Part shown: positions 24,725 to 35,295 of the stretch, piece by piece
Position numbering within the stretch: the stretch's first letter is position 1
How the letters are laid out: the number at the start of each line of letters is the position of its first letter
Assembly: GCF_027887165.1 (NCBI RefSeq)
Contig: NC_077234.1
Span: 169,234,388-169,298,387 of the forward strand
Reading direction: 5' to 3'
From: Monodelphis domestica
Lineage: Eukaryota > Chordata > Mammalia > Didelphimorphia > Didelphidae
DNA length: 64,000 nucleotides
Position numbers and translations under genes: made by a program
The notes under the pieces: model-generated
What the model saw: the letters and a program-made list of their open reading frames with translations, nothing else
Told to the model about the DNA's origin: nothing
Databases searched by the model: none

Positions 24725-25140
24725 TTTCCAGTTTAAGATATTTAGAGTATCTCAAGTATCATAGTTATCTTAAGTTTCTTCATTATTGCCTTCTCATATA
24801 GTAATATAAGCTGTTTGAATTTACTGATTCTCTTGAGTACTTGAGTTATCTTATGTACTTTAAGTACTTTACAAATATTACATTTCATAAGTACCTTAAG
24901 TATCTTAGCTATTACCTTTGTATCTCTCTATCTCTCAGAAATATCTCTATCTCCAAGTATATTCTTTATTACTATAGGCAACCCCAGTATCTCCTTTATT
25001 ATAACTAGAAATATCTCCTAGATTATCCTTTTTATTACACCTTCCTATCTGGTAAGTTTAACCCCATTGATTCCTTGAGTACTTTAAGTATCTTAAGTAC
25101 CATAAGTATCTCTTGTAACATAGAGATCTTAAGTATCATG
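24725..25140. repeat. Degenerate array of a TTAAGTA-type unit
   Basis: The motif cttaagtatc and close variants (aagtactttaagta, aagtatcttaagtacc, ataagtaccttaagtat) recur about every 10-30 bp. Most units are near-palindromic around TTAA. The array lies in the spacer of the antisense L1 and looks like a decayed minisatellite. Confidence 0.6.
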
Positions 25141-25442
25141 ATTATCACTTTCTTATGTAGGAATGTACTTTTTTTAAACCCATTGAGCTTAGTTTTCTCT
25201 TTTTTTTACCTTTTTATGCTTATTTGAACTGCTAATTTGATCATCAATTTTTCTATTCAGTTCTAATCTTATCATCAGGAATCAGCAGTCCTATTGCTTT
25301 AAGTATAAATTTCTTCCCCTGGAGTATTATGCTCTGTTTGGCTGGGTAGATGATTCTTGGTTGTATTCCTAGATCCTTTACCTTGAAGAAGAGTATATTC
25401 AATGCCTTCTAGTCCTTTAATGTTGAAGCTTCTAGGTCCTGT

Positions 25443-25728
25443 TGTAAAAAGTAAAATTAATATACAATAATTTAAAATATATTTTATAAGATTTATTAAT
25501 AATCACTAGAAGTAACAAAATAAAAAAGTAACAAAGCAAAACCACATGCCCATGGCTAATCTACCTGTTCAAACAGCTTGATCCACCAATGTCCTGACCT
25601 AAGAAGAAAAGAGGTCTAGACACAGAACTCCCCCCAATTTATCTTCTGTCCATATCAGCACGTAATGACAGGAAGTCAGTGGGCTCATGGGAAATGTAGC
25701 TCAAAGGCACAAGATTTCCAGTTGCACA
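25443..25728 (-). mobile_element. Solo LTR inside antisense L1 ORF1
   Basis: A 286-bp insertion bounded by TG...CA ends and a 4-bp direct repeat, ctgt (25439-25442 and 25729-25732). The surrounding L1 text continues across it. On the minus strand an 'attaataaatcttataaaat' polyadenylation region lies near the 3' end. That region resembles those of the elements at 5916-6240 and 35100-35290, so the three may be one LTR family. It is younger than the host L1. Confidence 0.75.
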
Positions 25729-27029
25729 CTGTGTAATCTTGACTATGGCTCTACAGTATTTATTCCCCCCCCCCCAAGCTGTTGAAAGTATTTTCTTCTT
25801 GGCCTGGGAGTTCTGGAATTTAGTTATAATAGTACTGTGAGTTTTTAATTAGAGATTTCTTTTGAGAGGATGATTGATAAATTCTTCCAATTTCTATTTT
25901 GCTATCTTATTTGATGACATCAGGGCAATTCTCCTTGATAATTTATTGTAATATGGTATCCATGCTATTTTTTTATCATGACTTTCAGGCAGTCTAATGA
26001 TTCCTAGGTTATCTCTCCTGGATCCATTTTCTGGATCAGTTTTTTTTCCAGTGAGATATTTCAGATTTTCTTCCATTTTTTCATTCTTTTGAATTTATTT
26101 TATTTTTTAATGATGTCTCGCGGAATCATTAGCTTTCATTTATCTAATTCTAATTTTTAGGGAGTCATTTTTTCTTTTGGATTTTCTATTTCCCTTTTTA
26201 GGAAATTTTTTCTTGTTTGAGATTTTGTACATTTTTTACAGAGCTATTTTCTTCATGAATTTTTGTTCTGTTGTTTACTTTCCTATCATTTTCTTTTCTA
26301 ATTATTCTAAATTTCTCATTAGTTTTTTGATCCTCTTTTAGTGCTTTTTCAGGAGTTTATTTTGAACTTGATATCCTTTCACATTTTCACTGGAGGTTTC
26401 AAATGTTTTCATTTTTGCATTTCTGCTCCCTTCGGAGATCATATTTTGGTCATTTCTGTTGCAGAAAAAGTTTTCTAGTTTCAGGCTTTGTCTTTTGCTC
26501 ATTTTGGGAGACTTTTTTTGGTGATTTTTTCCTATATGTTGAAGCTCACCTCCATTTTTGGAGTAGAGGGAGTACTGTCCTGAGCTTGTATCATGGTCTA
26601 TTTTGGTGCCTAAAATTGACTTGGCTGTCCCTTGAGTCTTGGATTAGGCATTTTGCAGAGGGGATCTTTATGGCCTCTATGGAAAAATTTGAAGCTGGTT
26701 CCATCCAAATGCCTTTTGTGTAAGATCACACTGGGTTTTGCCCTCTCCAATCATAGCTAAACCTTATTGGGGTGAGGCTGGACCTGACTGGGCTCTACTA
26801 TAGCAACACTGAACTTGGCCACACTCCTTCCACTGATACCTCCATTGTATCACTTTGGTTTCCTCACTTCTGCTGGGGCCAGACTACAGCTAGAATACTA
26901 CTTCACCCTGCCTTATGGTGGTTCCATTGTTGCAGGATTTGTTTTAAGGCATTTTTTATGGTCATCTAGAGATAGGTTTCACAGGCTATGAACATTCCTT
27001 ACTCCACCATCTTAGCTCCTAGAAGCATA

Positions 27030-28111
27030 ATATATAACATTCATTTGTTCTACAACTCTATCAGAGAGAGACTTAAAAAATGTCTATCTCAAATCAAAAG
27101 CAAGCATCATATATATGAAGATACACTGCAATATTTCCTAATAAATACAGAAATAAAGCAAGAATGCCTTCTCTCTGTACTGCTACTTGATATTGTTCTC
27201 AAAATGCTAACAATAGCAAAAAATATAAGATAAAGAAATTAAAAGCATGAATGTAAGTAAAGAGAGGATAAAATAATTCTTATTTGTTGATGGCATGATG
27301 ATTTACTTAAGAAACCCAAGGGAATCAGCAAAGATACTAACAGTGACAATTAATAGCTTCAACAAAGATGTTAGCTATGGAATAACCTCTTAAATTTCAA
27401 TGTATTTTCTACAGAATAATAACAAAACCAAAAAAGAAGTAATAGGAAGAGAAATTCCAATCCAAATAACAAAAAAAAATACCTCAAATATCCGGGAATC
27501 AATCTATCAAAACCCAAAATTTTAAATTAATTCATTTAAAAGCATTCCTCTAAAAGAAATAAAGAATAATTTAAATAGCTAGATCAATAATCAATACTCA
27601 TAGCTGAGCTGTGCTAATATGATAAAAACAATAACACTATAAAAACAAATTTTCATTTTTAATGCTATAACAATCAAGAGATACTTTACAAAACTTTATA
27701 AAATGGTAACCAAATTCATTTGGAAAAATAAAGATCATTAAGGGAATAAAGTGAGGGGGGTTAGCATTTCCAAACTTTTATAAAGAAGTAGTCACAAACA
27801 TCCTCTGTTATTGGTTTACAAAATAGCGATGTATATTATTGAACAGACTAAACAAAGGAGTATCTGAAATAATTAGACCCTGTAAGGCAGAGTTTGAGAA
27901 ACTGGAAAGCATGAATTACTTGGGAAAGAATTCTACTTTTCAGAAACTGCTGGAAAATCAGAAAGCATCCTATCTGAACTTAAACTTAGACTAAGGCCAA
28001 ATACCAGAGCCTTCCATATATTCTAAATGGATATATACCATTAATAAAATATCATGTTTTTCAAAAGGTAAAAGAGAAGTAAGTACATTACATACCTGTG
28101 ATAGGTCTGGG
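27030..28111 (+). mobile_element. Old L1 ORF2 fragment, sense (first part)
   Basis: Plus-strand ORF2 text in order: 'aaagcaagcatcatatat', 'acagaaataaagcaagaatg', the degraded RT active-site area at about 27270-27300 ('tgttgatggcatgatgattt', corresponding to FADDMM), then 'accaaattcatttggaaa' near 27710. A SINE interrupts it and it continues at 28350. Confidence 0.8.
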
Positions 28112-28349
28112 TATTGTTGCTATATCTTTTTCAGTCATGTCCTACTCTTCCTGGCCCCATCTTGGGGTTTTCTTGGCAAAGACACTGAAGTGGCTTGCTG
28201 TTTCCTTTTCCAGCTCATTTTACTGAAGCAGAAGGAGAGGCAAACAAGGATAAATGACTTGGCCAGGGTCATACAACTAGTAAGTATCTGAGGCCAAATT
28301 TGAACTCACAAAGATCCTGGATTCAGATTTGGCGCTCTATACACCTGGG
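28112..28349 (-). repeat. tRNA-derived marsupial SINE with BovB/RTE-like tail
   Basis: On plus it starts with the reversed tail 'attgttgctatatctttttc' and 'gtcatgtcctactcttcctg', then 'ttttcttggcaaagacactg' and the body 'gacttggccagggtcataca', and ends in the head 'ggcgctctatacacc'. The tail matches the 3' end of BovB/RTE LINEs, the probable source of its retroposition machinery. It lies inside an old L1. Confidence 0.88.
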
Positions 28350-28570
28350 AGATATATTTTTCAACCAAACAAGGGATAGAGGAAATTATCAAAGATAAAA
28401 TAGAGATCTTTAATAAAAGTACATGAAAGGTTAGAGGAAGTTGCAAAAAAATCTGCAAAAGTAAAGCTAATGCCATCATATAAGAATGGAAACAATTAAA
28501 TGGAGGAAAAAATCTTTCGTATCCAATTTCTTTGATCAGGATTCTGGATCCAAGATCTAAACAGTTAACC
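28350..28570 (+). mobile_element. Old L1 ORF2 fragment, sense (second part)
   Basis: The L1 resumes after the SINE with 'aaccaaacaagggatagagg' and 'tggaggaaaaaatctttc', ending near 'ggatccaagatctaaacag'. It corresponds to the C-terminal third of ORF2 and has no intact frame. Confidence 0.7.
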
Positions 28571-28719
28571 AATACACAAAGTAAGTTCTGCTATCATTCT
28601 TGCTTTGAAAACACTCATTTATTCCAGTATTACAGATATATTAGGGAACAGTGACAACATCATTTGAATTTTGCCTTTGTTTATACTTTGGTAGGAGAAA
28701 TAGTGAGAAATCAGAAAAT

Positions 28720-29215
28720 TACACCAGGAAGTCTGGGACCAGTGTTAGGGAGGTGGAAGAAGAGTTGCCTGGCTGAGGTTCCCTGGATTTTCCATAGAGC
28801 TGAGCTGGCCTACTTATGAGGGTAGAGGAAAGAATCAACTTTCTCATTCCAGTGTGAGAAGGGAATTTCCCTTCCATTTCTTTTGAATTTGGGTCGATCA
28901 GCAACCCGGGAATTGATCCTGCAGGTACTGCCCCCCTGGGTGGTGCCAGGCTCATTGAGGAATAGTTATTGTTTCCTGGGTAGTGATGTTAGAGAGCTAG
29001 TGGGTGTAGTAAGGATTTCTAAGATGAGACCCAGCAGAAATGGGGGGGGGGGCTGTTTTCTGAGGCTGAGATTCTGAGGTGGAAACAGACAGAGTTGTTG
29101 GGCTCTGGATTATTAGGCTAGGAAATTCTTCACCTCCTTTCTATAGTTCTCTCTTCTTTTCTTTTTCTTACTAATAAATCTAGCTATTAACAGTCTTGTG
29201 ACTTAAGGGTTAATT
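28720..29215 (+). mobile_element. LTR-like fossil segment
   Basis: Less AT-rich than its surroundings, with an AATAAA signal at 29174-29179 followed by 'gtcttgtgacttaagggtta' and 'attttggctacc'. The piece at 53150-53575 ends in a similar order (AATAAA, then 'gacttaaggg', then 'ttggtgacc'). That order suits an LTR R/U5 end followed by a primer-binding-like site. The 5' boundary is a guess. Confidence 0.4.
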
Positions 29216-29439
29216 ACAATTTTGGCTACCATCCATTCTAATTATTACATAGGCAAGCAGTGAACTAGTGTCATTATAACTTTATTTATGGAACTCAGGG
29301 AGGGGAGGAGTAGCAATTGCCAGATCATGCTCCCCAAACCTTCTCCCACCCCAGTTACTATCAAACATATCAAACAGAAGCTGGGCATGATGAGAGGGAC
29401 AAAGTGGTCCCCTAATTACCTCATGCATATATTTTCATA
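29216..29439. other. No gene; unassigned
   Basis: Short unassigned stretch. It could be internal sequence of the LTR element before it. Confidence 0.35.
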
Positions 29440-29615
29440 CTTTTTCCATGTTTTTTAGTTTTGATTATTTTTTCTCTTCCTCTTATTTCATTTTTTCTTT
29501 AAAAAATCACTTCTGTTATATGAGAGGGCACTCTGGAAAGGGAAGGAGGGAAATATTGGGAGAAATTAGGTTATGTAAAAATATTAGCTATAGATACGAT
29601 TTAAAAAAACAAAGA
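29440..29615 (+). mobile_element. Probable L1 3' UTR fragment
   Basis: A T-rich tract, then 'gttatatgagagggcactct' and 'ggaaagggaaggaggga', then an A-rich end. The pattern resembles one marsupial L1 3' UTR subtype, but the match is moderate. Confidence 0.45.
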
Positions 29616-29884
29616 GCTCAAGCATCATACCATAGTTTCTATGTTCTACCAGAATTCTTCTAAATTGAAATCATGGATAGTAGGAATATTTCAGTTTTTT
29701 TTTTCTCAGTCAAGAGTGAGTGTATGCACTCCTCCATCTTCTGAAACTACAAAATACAAGTCAGTGTAAAGACATGACTATCATTCAAAAATCAGCAGAT
29801 AAAATGTGAAATCTGCAGCAACATTCCCAGTGGAGTTGTGTATATAGAAAATAAATACTACTAAAACAGAATAAAATAAATAAA
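29616..29884. other. No gene; unassigned
   Basis: AT-rich with no frame or repeat recognised. Confidence 0.4.
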
Positions 29885-30110
29885 AAATTTTAAATTAAAC
29901 AGTTTAATTAATTTAGAATATTTTCCATGGTTACATGATTCATGTTCTTTCCTTCGCCTCCTCCCTCCCCACTCCCATAGCCAACGAGCAATTCCATTGG
30001 GTTTTACTCATATCATTGATCAAGATCTATTTCCATATTATTAATATTTACAATAGAGTGATCATTTTGTTTTAAGATATCATTGTCGAAGCAAAAAAAT
30101 GCTTCTTCCA
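29885..30110 (-). mobile_element. L1 LINE 3' UTR, antisense
   Basis: Reverse complement of the 3' UTR at 1-275: on plus 'ccatggttacatgattcat', a C-rich tract, 'agcaattccattgggttt', 'gatcaagatctatttcca' and 'agtgatcattt'. Only the 3' end is present. Confidence 0.85.
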
Positions 30111-30959
30111 AAAAAGTACATAAAATTTAATTATATAATTTAAACTAAAGAATAGAAATTTTATATAAAGCCTTTAATAAAATACCCCCAAAAGCAGTCC
30201 TAAATACATTCTAAAGTTCAAAAGCATCAAAATAAAATAAAAACATATTTTTATAGAGATTATCTCTAATGCAATGACAGAAGATCTTGCTTAAAAGAAA
30301 TACAGGGAATACAAAGTAGAAATAAAATAGTATTCCAAATCACAAAAGTAGAGGGGGGCAAAGAGGGGAAATAGGAAAAAAAGGATAACCATGCTTGTTG
30401 GATTGGTAAATAGTCACCAGAGCTGTAAATCACTTTACTCTCTCCTTTCACCTCTTCCCTCACATAATCCACCTCCACTCCAATTATTTGATTATTCAGA
30501 AATACCATACATGGCTACAGTAGAAGAAAGGATCTGGGGAATTGAACATGCCCTGTAGTGGAGGAGAAATTGGTCAGGGGCTCAGCTGCAAAGATTGAGA
30601 GAAGAACTTAGTTTGGAAAGAGATAGGACCCTGAGAGAAGGGCAGGTCTCCTACATCTGAGAGGTACTGACTGTGATATAAAAAAAGAAAATTATTATTG
30701 AAGAACCTTATGGTGGACCCAATTTTGTGGATGGGGCTTTCGAGGGCCCCTTCCTCCCTTGGAATATGAATGAGTTTCTCCCTACCTATTTATTCAGCCT
30801 TCTCCCTTCCGGACAACTGTTTTCCACTTGGTGTAAGGAAAAACAATCTAGGAATTTAAAGTTATCCAAAAGCAAAATGAGCAATCTTGGGATTTAGTGG
30901 AAACCTTTTATTGAAAGGACAGGTTGCCCCTCCACTCCCCCACATACATACTTTTTAAA
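30111..30959. other. No gene; unassigned
   Basis: No convincing frame. The part from about 30500 to 30900 is less AT-rich, with a phrase 'ggaaaccttttattgaaagg' that could be a reversed LTR polyadenylation region. This is not supported further. Confidence 0.35.
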
Positions 30960-31130
30960 CTTTGGCTATTCTTTGTATTTCATTTTTGTGTTTATATTAT
31001 ATTCTCCTTGTAAAATGGAAGGTCTTGGAGGACAGAGATTATTTTGCTTTTGTCTTTCTATCCCACCCTCCACCCCATATAGAACCTTTCACAAAGTAGG
31101 CGGTTAATGAAAACTTGTTGAATTAAATCT
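30960..31130 (+). mobile_element. L2 LINE 3' end
   Basis: Shows 'ctccttgtaaaatggaaggt', 'ttggaggacagagatt', 'ttgtctttctatccc', then 'cacaaagtaggcggttaatg' and 'cttgttgaatta', the usual order at the end of L2. Confidence 0.75.
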
Positions 31131-31560
31131 AACTCCCTTTGACCTAAGTTGTTCCACTATTAACCAAATCAAGAAGCATCAATTAAACACCTATTGTATG
31201 CCAGACTAAGTGGAAGAGTCTATACCTAAGAGGATACAACTTGTATACTTCTAAGTACTAGATAAAAGACTATGGTTAGGTATTGGGGACAGGTGGGAGT
31301 TAAGAGGGGCACCAAAACCTGAGGACTTGGGGAAGACTTCATTTAAATGTGGTGCTTTAGCTGAGCCTTAAAAAAAAAGACATGGGAATTCTAAGGCATA
31401 AAGGTGAGGAGGGCATGCATTCTGAGCATGACTAGGAGGATATTTCAACAGAAATAGAGAAGTTTAGAAGATGATTGGGCTTGAGAGGGAAAACAGTGGC
31501 CATGTTGAGTTCAGGATGGTGTAATGGAAGGATTTGGAGAAGGGATAGTGATGATGAGGA
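31131..31560 (+). repeat. Unnamed interspersed repeat
   Basis: Contains 'aagcatcaattaaacacct' and 'attgtatgccaga', followed by A/G-rich text ('ggaagacttcatttaaatg', 'ttagctgagcctta'). This is a common mammalian/marsupial repeat pattern that I cannot classify. A short piece of the same start occurs at 47160-47220. Confidence 0.5.
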
Positions 31561-32640
31561 GAAAGAGGGAATGGGGTTGAGAGAGTGAAGAGATCCTTCT
31601 TCTCCTCCCTTCCTTCTGGGAGAGGAGGAGATAAGCCAAATCCTGTCTCCTTGAAAGGGGAGTATGTCTCCCCAGAGAATGTTTGCTGGGAGATGGAGGT
31701 CAGGACACTAGAGAGGGAATGCCTTAGTGGGGTGACAAGATGCCCCCCTCAGAGGAGGCCAGGGCTCCTGAGTTCCAATCTATACCTGAAAGGCAAGATG
31801 ATTTCTTATGCCTCAGCTACCACCAGGGACACTGACAGTCCCTTTCAGGGTCTTAGGACTACTCAACTGCCCAGGAAAGATGTCAGTTCCTTGGTTCAGG
31901 CAATTTTAAATCACTGAAATCTAGAAGTCAACCCCCTTTTGGGGAGAGGTATAACCCTCCTCACATCTTCAATCCCCTTACCTATGTTGTTTAGAGACTG
32001 ACCCAGATCTAAATCTTAAATATCAGGTGATTTGGGGGGGGGGGTTCAAGCAGGGAAGGGGATGTCAAGGATGTCAGGTAGGAAAGCGGGTAAATAGGGA
32101 AACCCTACAAATTGTCCCCTCTAGCAGGTTGGCCCTCCAAAGTCTGGGGGGTTCGAGGCTTCTCAGCCTTGACCCTCTTCCTTGCCAACTGCCTTTTAGT
32201 CCCTACTCTCAGGCTAACTAACTCTTGAATATATTAATCCAGGAACAGGTAAGGGAGAGAGAGACAGAGAAAGAAATTCTTGGAAAAGATCTGTGGGTGT
32301 TTCCCTTCAAAAGTCCCAATCCACAGTCCCACTGAGGTCTTCAGACTGCTCTCATAAAGAGTTTGATTGGAGGTATTCAGGGGTTCAGAAGGAGCAGTAG
32401 ATCTCCAAAGAAACAGGCTTCTTCTCAGCCTAGGAAATGTACCTCCCTCCTCTGGCTCCCAGCAGGAAGTGAAGTTGCCAGTTGGACCTTCACGCTTCTG
32501 ATTCTCTCCTAGAATTCTCAGTTTTTTCTTGCTCCTCCCCCACTCTCTCTTCAGCTAGTCTCTGTCAGAGACTGGTCTCTGCTCGACGTGGAATGTCTCT
32601 TCTCTTCTCTTACAATGTCTATGGAGCATCAAAATGGAAA
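31561..32640. other. No gene; GC-richer unassigned stretch
   Basis: Clearly richer in G and C than its surroundings, with G-runs at 32034-32043 and a C-rich segment near 32530. A 110-codon frame at 31585-31917 shows no family resemblance. An old LTR/ERV piece is possible but unproved. Confidence 0.35.
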
Positions 32641-32744
32641 TGTTTGTTAGGTAATTGATGATTTAAGAATGGTGGTCAGGAGAAAGACTGGATCCGGAAG
32701 TCATCAGTGTCATAACAGTAATCATACCATGATAAAGAGAAAAC

Positions 32745-33010
32745 AGACAATGTAATATGTCATTTTATTATAACATTACATTAATATAACACAATTTGTT
32801 CAATCATTCTTCAACTGATGGGCTGAAACTTCTTTTACAAGTCTTTGCCACAAAACTGTCATGAATATATTGTTATACATGATATCTTTATTTTCTTTGG
32901 GGCTTGGGGTACATATCTTGAATTCTCTAAGATGAAGAATATGAAATTTAGTCATTTTACTCAAATAATTTTAAATTGTTTTTGCAGTTCCACAATAGTT
33001 TATTTGTCTA
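32745..33010 (-). mobile_element. L1 ORF2 C-terminal fragment, antisense
   Basis: On plus it reads 'acacaatttgttcaatcatt', 'cttcaactgatgggctgaa' and 'gtctttgccacaaaactg', the reverse complement of the ORF2 end seen at 7420-7500. Confidence 0.75.
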
Positions 33011-33204
33011 CCTATCCAAAGATCCTTTAGATACTGTTTTTAGGCAAAAGGAAATCATTAAAAATTTTGAGTAAAGGAGTCACATGATTAGATTTTTAAG
33101 TAAGGTAGATTAATTTGGTAAATTTGTGAGAGACAAATGGGAAAAAGTAATGGTTATAATAAGGACCTCTAAATTGGTGGTAACATTGCTAATGTTGAAG
33201 AAAT

Positions 33205-33562
33205 GAAAGCAAGAAATGTTTATATTTTCATGATGACAAAGAATTAGAAAGTGAGAGGATGTTCAGCAGTTGGGGAATGCTTGAACAATTTGTGGTATAT
33301 GATTATGATGGAATACTATTGTACTCTAAGAAATGACAAGCAGAATAGTGTCAGAAAAACCTGGGAAGATGTCTATGAACTGATACAAAGTGAAGATAGC
33401 AGAAAAGAACATTGTGCATAATAACAGCAATGTTGTAATGATCATCAAATGTGAAAAACTTAGCTACTTTAATCAATAAAATAATCCAAGACAATTCCAA
33501 AGTACTCATGATGAAAAAAGCTATTGAGTTCTAGAGAGAGAACTAATGAACTCTGAGGGCAG
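33205..33562 (+). mobile_element. L1 LINE 3' end
   Basis: Matches the L1 ORF2 end and 3' UTR: 'cagcagttggggaatgcttg', 'tttgtggtatatgattatga', 'tggaatactattgtactcta' and 'caagacaattccaaagtact', running into the GGAA tract. Confidence 0.8.
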
Positions 33563-33564
33563 GA

Positions 33565-33678
33565 GGAAAGGAAGGAAGGAAGGAAGGAAGGAAGGAAGGA
33601 AGGAAGGAAGGAAGGAAGGAAGGAAGGAAGGAAGGAAGGAAGGAAGGAAGGAAGGAAGGAAGGAAGGAAGGAAGGAAG
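33565..33678. repeat. (GGAA)n microsatellite
   Basis: About 27 almost perfect GGAA units directly following the L1 3' end, so it probably grew from the L1 tail. A minus-strand frame through it encodes only a Leu-Pro-Ser-Phe repeat and is not a gene. Confidence 0.97.
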
Positions 33679-33854
33679 AAAAAATATTAGAAGATAAGAA
33701 TGGATGAATGTTCTAAGATCATCCTCTTTGTCCAAGACTAACTTTCTCTTCAGTTCTGAACTAGTACCAGCACTTGGGTGCCTTAAATATCTGAAGTCTT
33801 GTTGATGTAAACTGATAGATACGGTCAAAGAAAATGAGATAGTGGACACCTGAG

Positions 33855-34050
33855 TCAGTGTGGTACAGTGAAAAGACTTGCTGCATTAGAATTTGGGGGT
33901 ACTGGGTTTGAATCCCTACTGAGCCATTATTTTTTTCTACCTGTGTGGTCTTGGGTAAATGACTTAATCTCTCTTCTATAAAATTAGAGTTGGACCATAA
34001 AACTTCTCAAGTTCCCTCCAATTCTAAATCTATGACCCTATGATAACTTT
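33855..34050 (+). repeat. CORE-type SINE (THER1/MAR1-like)
   Basis: Shows 'agtgtggtacagtgaaaaga', 'gggtttgaatccctactg', 'gtgtggtcttgggtaaatga' and the distinctive ending 'gttccctccaattctaaatc' with 'tatgaccctatga', typical of a therian/marsupial CORE SINE. Confidence 0.8.
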
Positions 34051-34149
34051 CTCAAGAGATGTAACTTCTAATCTATTTAGAAGTTCAATCACTCCCCTGA
34101 TTCCAGGTTATGAATCACTACCATGATTCCATTCAGGTGGATACTGTAA
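34051..34149. other. Short unassigned gap
   Basis: No feature seen between the CORE SINE and the L2 tail. Confidence 0.4.
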
Positions 34150-34622
34150 AGTACATGGTTTCTTTTACCATATTTGACATTTAAAGCTCTTCATGAAACA
34201 GATATTTCCTGTTATTCCCCTTAACACATTCTGCTTAACAGACAAATTCACCTATTTGCTACTTTTCTATATATCTTGCCTCTATGGACAGGCTATCCAC
34301 CATGTCTAGAATGCCCTCTAGATTCACTTCCTCCTTTGCTTTCTTTAAGGCTTAGTGCATGTGCCACTTCCTATTTGAAGTCTTTCTTGGTTCCCCTAGT
34401 TGTGGAACTCTTTCCATCTTCAAATTATCTTGTATTTCCTTACATGCATTTTTTAAATATATCTCCTCTCTACTCTCCTACCCCCTCTCTGTCTCCCAAA
34501 TAAGCTCCTCATTGGCAGGAACAAGTTTTGTTGTTGTTGTTGTTGCTAATTTTTGTCTTTGTATCCCCAATCCCTAGCACCTTGCTTTGCAAATAGTGGG
34601 TGCTTAATAAATGTGTTTTATT
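34150..34622 (+). mobile_element. L2 LINE 3' end
   Basis: L2-type text: 'ccatgtctagaatgccctct', 'cttaagg'-like 'ctttaaggcttag', 'agtctttcttggttcccct', 'ataagctcctcattggcagg' and 'tgggtgcttaataaatgtg'. A short GTT microsatellite sits inside at 34527-34545. Frames here are L2 shadows. Confidence 0.85.
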
Positions 34623-35099
34623 GTGTGATTAAATAAAAATCAGTAGATCTTTTCCATTGACATGTTGGAATAGACCAATTTACCACTGTTCTTTTCCCAT
34701 TGCATCTTGCACTAAGAAATAAATACTCTGCAGAAAAGCTACTTTTCCCCTTCATTTCTTTTTTTATTATTACAAGTATATTTAAAAAGTGATCTTTTGG
34801 TGATTTAAATGCCAAATAATCTAACAGATTCTCATTTCTAATTGCCTGGGTCATGAGGTAAGTTGTTCCCTTTTATGTGGAGTTAATTTAAAAAACTATT
34901 ATACCTCACCTCATTGTGATTCCTATTAGCATAGTAAAGAATGTTATTGAAGAAAGATAAAAGCTATAGCTGCCATTTTTATTTTCTGCAGAGGAAGCAT
35001 AAAGAGAATTAAAATGAACTATTCCTTCAGGCATGTGTAAATAGAATTTTGTATCCTTGGACATCATTTCCCAGATTTCCCCTTTCTTTCCCACATTAT
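34623..35099. other. No gene; unassigned AT-rich
   Basis: No frame or repeat recognised. Confidence 0.4.
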
Positions 35100-35295
35100 G
35101 TCATTAAATTTGTATAGATAAAAGATGTTTAACTCTGCCCCTCTCTCTCTCCTCCCACTTTTCACCATCCAGGCAGCTCCTTTTTTGCTCAGGCTATCAC
35201 TATCCTTTACTTCAAGTTTTTATTAATAAATCTTATAAAAATATAATACTTGGAGTAATATATGTTAATTTTTAATCTTATATTTCTGGCTACAA
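35100..35295 (+). mobile_element. LTR-like fossil (same possible family as 25443-25728)
   Basis: Contains a C/T-rich tract, then 'attaataaatcttataaaa' at about 35223-35241, almost identical to the 3' region of the minus-strand LTR at 25443-25728. It ends near 'tttctggctacaa'. Its 5' limit is not clear. Confidence 0.5.

Larger units (their letters stand above)
24530..27022 (-). mobile_element. Antisense L1 LINE, 5' UTR through ORF1 to spacer
   Basis: The 5' end is present: on the minus strand the element opens with 'ggagctaagatggtggagta' near 27021. Next come the 5' UTR (26400-27010), ORF1 (about 25150-26350, with 'LPESHDKK' and 'NGSRRDNLGIIRL' in the frame at 25894-26076) and a degenerate spacer. 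ORF2 is missing and ORF1 is broken. A small LTR (25443-25728) interrupts ORF1. ORF1 normally encodes the RNA-binding coiled-coil trimer protein of L1. Confidence 0.8.

Noticed and set aside
33469-33849. 126-codon minus-strand frame with a Leu-Pro-Ser-Phe repeat
   Set aside because: Produced by translating the (GGAA)n microsatellite.
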